Shown in pieces: positions 5,523 to 7,330 of a DNA stretch of 7,330 nt. The stretch lies in NCBI GenBank assembly GCA_903825095.1, contig CAIJZF010000394.1:1-7330 (forward strand), written 5' to 3'. Made by a program: the position numbers and the translations under genes. Each line of letters begins with the position of its first letter. Positions within the stretch are counted from its first letter, which is position 1. The DNA is from an uncultured Bacteroidota bacterium (GTDB taxonomy: Bacteria > Bacteroidota > Bacteroidia > Chitinophagales > Chitinophagaceae). The notes under the pieces are model-generated. The model did no database searches. It saw nothing but the letters and a program-made list of their open reading frames with translations, and had not been told where the DNA came from.

Positions 5523-7330
5523 ATGTTGCAAATTATAAGTAAACTATTTGGAGGTTCGAAAAGCGAAAAGGACGTTAAAAAAATAGACCATTTAGTGGCT
5601 GTTATTAATGGCCATTTCAATAGCTATAAAACCCTTTCCAACGACCAGTTAAGAGCTAAAACCACTGAATTCAAGGCTAAAATTAAGGCCTATTTAGCCG
5701 ATACCGACAGCCAAATTGAAGCCATTCAAGCCGAGGCGGAAGCCCTGCCTATTAGCGATTTTATGGGTAGAGATGGCCTATATGAGCGCGTGGATTTACT
5801 TAAAAAAGAGAAGGACAGCACTTTAGAAAAGGTGCTTTGGGACATTTTGCCAGAAGCCTTTGCGGTGGTGAAAGAAACGGCCCGCAGATTTACCGAAGAA
5901 GAGGAGCTAGTCTCAACAGCTACACAACTTGACAGGGATTTATCTGTCAAAAAAGAATACATCAATATTAAGGGCGACCAGTCGGTATTCCAAACTACTT
6001 GGAAGGCGGCAGGCACACCCATTACTTGGAATATGGTGCACTACGATGTGCAATTATTAGGAGGTATAGTTTTACACCAAGGTAAGATTGCCGAAATGTC
6101 AACGGGTGAGGGTAAAACTTTAGTATCTACTTTACCTGCTTATTTAAATGCACTAGCGGGTGAAGGGGTGCATATTGTAACCGTGAATGATTACTTAGCA
6201 AAAAGAGATAGTGAATGGAATGGTACTTTATTTGAGTGGTTAGGTATTACAGTAGATTGTATTGATAAGCATCAGCCGAATTCTGAAGAGCGTCGTAATG
6301 CCTACCGCGCTGGTATTACTTACGGAACTAATAATGAATTTGGATTTGATTATCTAAGAGATAATATGGTGCATACACCAGAAGAGATGGTGCAACGCAA
6401 ACATCATTACGCCATGGTGGATGAGGTGGATAGTGTATTAATTGATGATGCGCGTACACCTTTAATTATTTCTGGTCCCATTGGACATCAAACTGGAGAG
6501 CAACAATTTTTTGAATTGAAACCAAGAATTGAAAAATTGGTAGAGATGCAAAAGAAAACGGTGAACCAATTTTTAATTGAGGCTAAAAAGAAAATAGCAG
6601 AAGGCAACGACGATCCTAAGGATGGCGGAAAGGCTTTGTATACAGCGTTTAGAGGCTTGCCTAAAAACAGTGCCATTATTAAGTACTTAAGTGAGCCTGG
6701 GGTGAGAGTGAAATTGCAAAAGTCTGAAAACTATTATTTAGCCGATCAGCAAAGAGAAATGTCGCATGTAGATGCAGATTTATTTTTCCATATTGATGAA
6801 AAAAATAATTCAGTTGAACTTACTGACAAAGGTTTGCAATTAATTACCAAGCAAGGAGAAGATCCTAATTTCTTTTTACTTCCGGATATTAGTGTGGCAT
6901 TAAATGCGATTGATCAAAACGCAAATTTAAATGCAGAAGAAAAATTCCAACAAAAAGAAAGTATCATAACTGAATATAGTATTAAGGCCGATCGTATTCA
7001 CACAGTGAATCAATTATTAAAAGCCTATACTTTATTTGACAATGATGTAGAATATGTGGTGATTGAAGGACAAGTAAAAATTGTAGATGAGCAAACAGGT
7101 CGTATTATGGAAGGCCGTCGTTATTCAGACGGCTTACACCAAGCCATTGAAGCCAAAGAGAATGTAAAAATTGAAGCGGCTACACAAACTTATGCCACTA
7201 TTACTTTACAGAACTTTTTTAGAATGTACCATAAGTTAGCAGGTATGACAGGTACTGCAGAAACAGAGGCTTCAGAGTTTTGGAGTATTTATAAATTAGA
7301 TGTGGTTTCTATTCCTACCAATATTCCAGC
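5523..7330 (+). CDS. secA: Protein translocase ATPase SecA (partial, C-terminus beyond window)
   Basis: SecA is the cytoplasmic motor that pushes unfolded preproteins through SecYEG. The frame is open from the ATG at 5523 to the window end, 602 complete codons, covering nucleotide-binding domain 1, the preprotein crosslinking domain and the start of domain 2. Key segments are [10 protein letters not shown] (109-118), YDVQLLGG (174-181), Walker A STGEGKT (193-199), [11 protein letters not shown] (219-229), [16 protein letters not shown] (266-281), Walker B region [16 protein letters not shown] (299-314), [13 protein letters not shown] (521-533) and [13 protein letters not shown] (571-583). Walker A lies about 90 residues later than in E. 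coli SecA (about residue 102) because of extra sequence at about 54-103 and 123-170. A further enlargement lies at about 322-425 in the preprotein domain. Such enlarged forms are known from Bacteroidota. The AGGA at 5517-5520 is only 2 nt from the ATG, too close to act as a usual ribosome binding site. No frameshift was seen. Confidence 0.97.
   Translation, partial: MLQIISKLFGGSKSEKDVKKIDHLVAVINGHFNSYKTLSNDQLRAKTTEFKAKIKAYLADTDSQIEAIQAEAEALPISDFMGRDGLYERVDLLKKEKDSTLEKVLWDILPEAFAVVKETARRFTEEEELVSTATQLDRDLSVKKEYINIKGDQSVFQTTWKAAGTPITWNMVHYDVQLLGGIVLHQGKIAEMSTGEGKTLVSTLPAYLNALAGEGVHIVTVNDYLAKRDSEWNGTLFEWLGITVDCIDKHQPNSEERRNAYRAGITYGTNNEFGFDYLRDNMVHTPEEMVQRKHHYAMVDEVDSVLIDDARTPLIISGPIGHQTGEQQFFELKPRIEKLVEMQKKTVNQFLIEAKKKIAEGNDDPKDGGKALYTAFRGLPKNSAIIKYLSEPGVRVKLQKSENYYLADQQREMSHVDADLFFHIDEKNNSVELTDKGLQLITKQGEDPNFFLLPDISVALNAIDQNANLNAEEKFQQKESIITEYSIKADRIHTVNQLLKAYTLFDNDVEYVVIEGQVKIVDEQTGRIMEGRRYSDGLHQAIEAKENVKIEAATQTYATITLQNFFRMYHKLAGMTGTAETEASEFWSIYKLDVVSIPTNIP

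Noticed and set aside
5726..6022. Minus-strand open frame of 98 codons within the start of secA
   Set aside because: It is Ser-rich, as expected from reading coding DNA in reverse. The secA frame is continuous through it with conserved motifs.
6488..6676. Minus-strand open frame of 62 codons within secA
   Set aside because: It is antisense to the SecA preprotein domain, and the secA frame is intact here.
1..7330. Mobile element, CRISPR array, RNA gene, toxin-antitoxin pair or defence system
   Set aside because: I saw no inverted terminal repeats, regular direct repeats, tRNA-like folds or such protein families. Nearly all of the sequence is accounted for by housekeeping genes.

Overview
The window is AT-rich chromosomal DNA, most likely from a member of the Bacteroidota. 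Four things point there: promoter -7 boxes of the form TAnnTTTG (upstream of atpG, secA and mdh), almost no Shine-Dalgarno sequences, a SecA enlarged by insertions in its N-terminal and preprotein-binding regions, and an LDH-like malate dehydrogenase. The order or family cannot be fixed from this sequence; a Chitinophagales-like lineage is only a guess.

Layout. Positions 1-39 hold the last 12 codons of a plus-strand gene that enters from the left. It converges on mdh across a shared bidirectional terminator (38-72). From there to 5304 everything is on the minus strand. Read in the direction of transcription the order is atpG (ATP synthase gamma subunit), scpB (chromosome segregation), lysA (diaminopimelate decarboxylase), an MlaF-like ABC ATPase, an exported thioredoxin-like protein and mdh (malate dehydrogenase). 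The gaps are short (12, 90, 5, 55 and 48 nt). atpG has the clearest promoter, and mdh seems to have its own just behind the stop of the thioredoxin-like gene. From 5523 to the right edge, secA runs on the plus strand, divergent from atpG, and is cut by the window end after about 602 codons. The 218 nt between atpG and secA holds both promoters. No stretch longer than 300 nt lacks a gene.

The genes are housekeeping functions: energy (atpG, mdh), lysine biosynthesis (lysA), chromosome segregation (scpB), envelope maintenance and export (MlaF-like ATPase, secA) and periplasmic thiol chemistry. They do not form one pathway. I found no mobile element, CRISPR array, tRNA or rRNA, toxin-antitoxin pair or defence system, and no convincing undescribed system. 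The points most worth checking are atpG lying apart from the rest of the ATP synthase genes, the ABC ATPase without an adjacent permease but tightly coupled to lysA, and a sharp change of codon choice inside secA that follows its lineage-specific N-terminal part.
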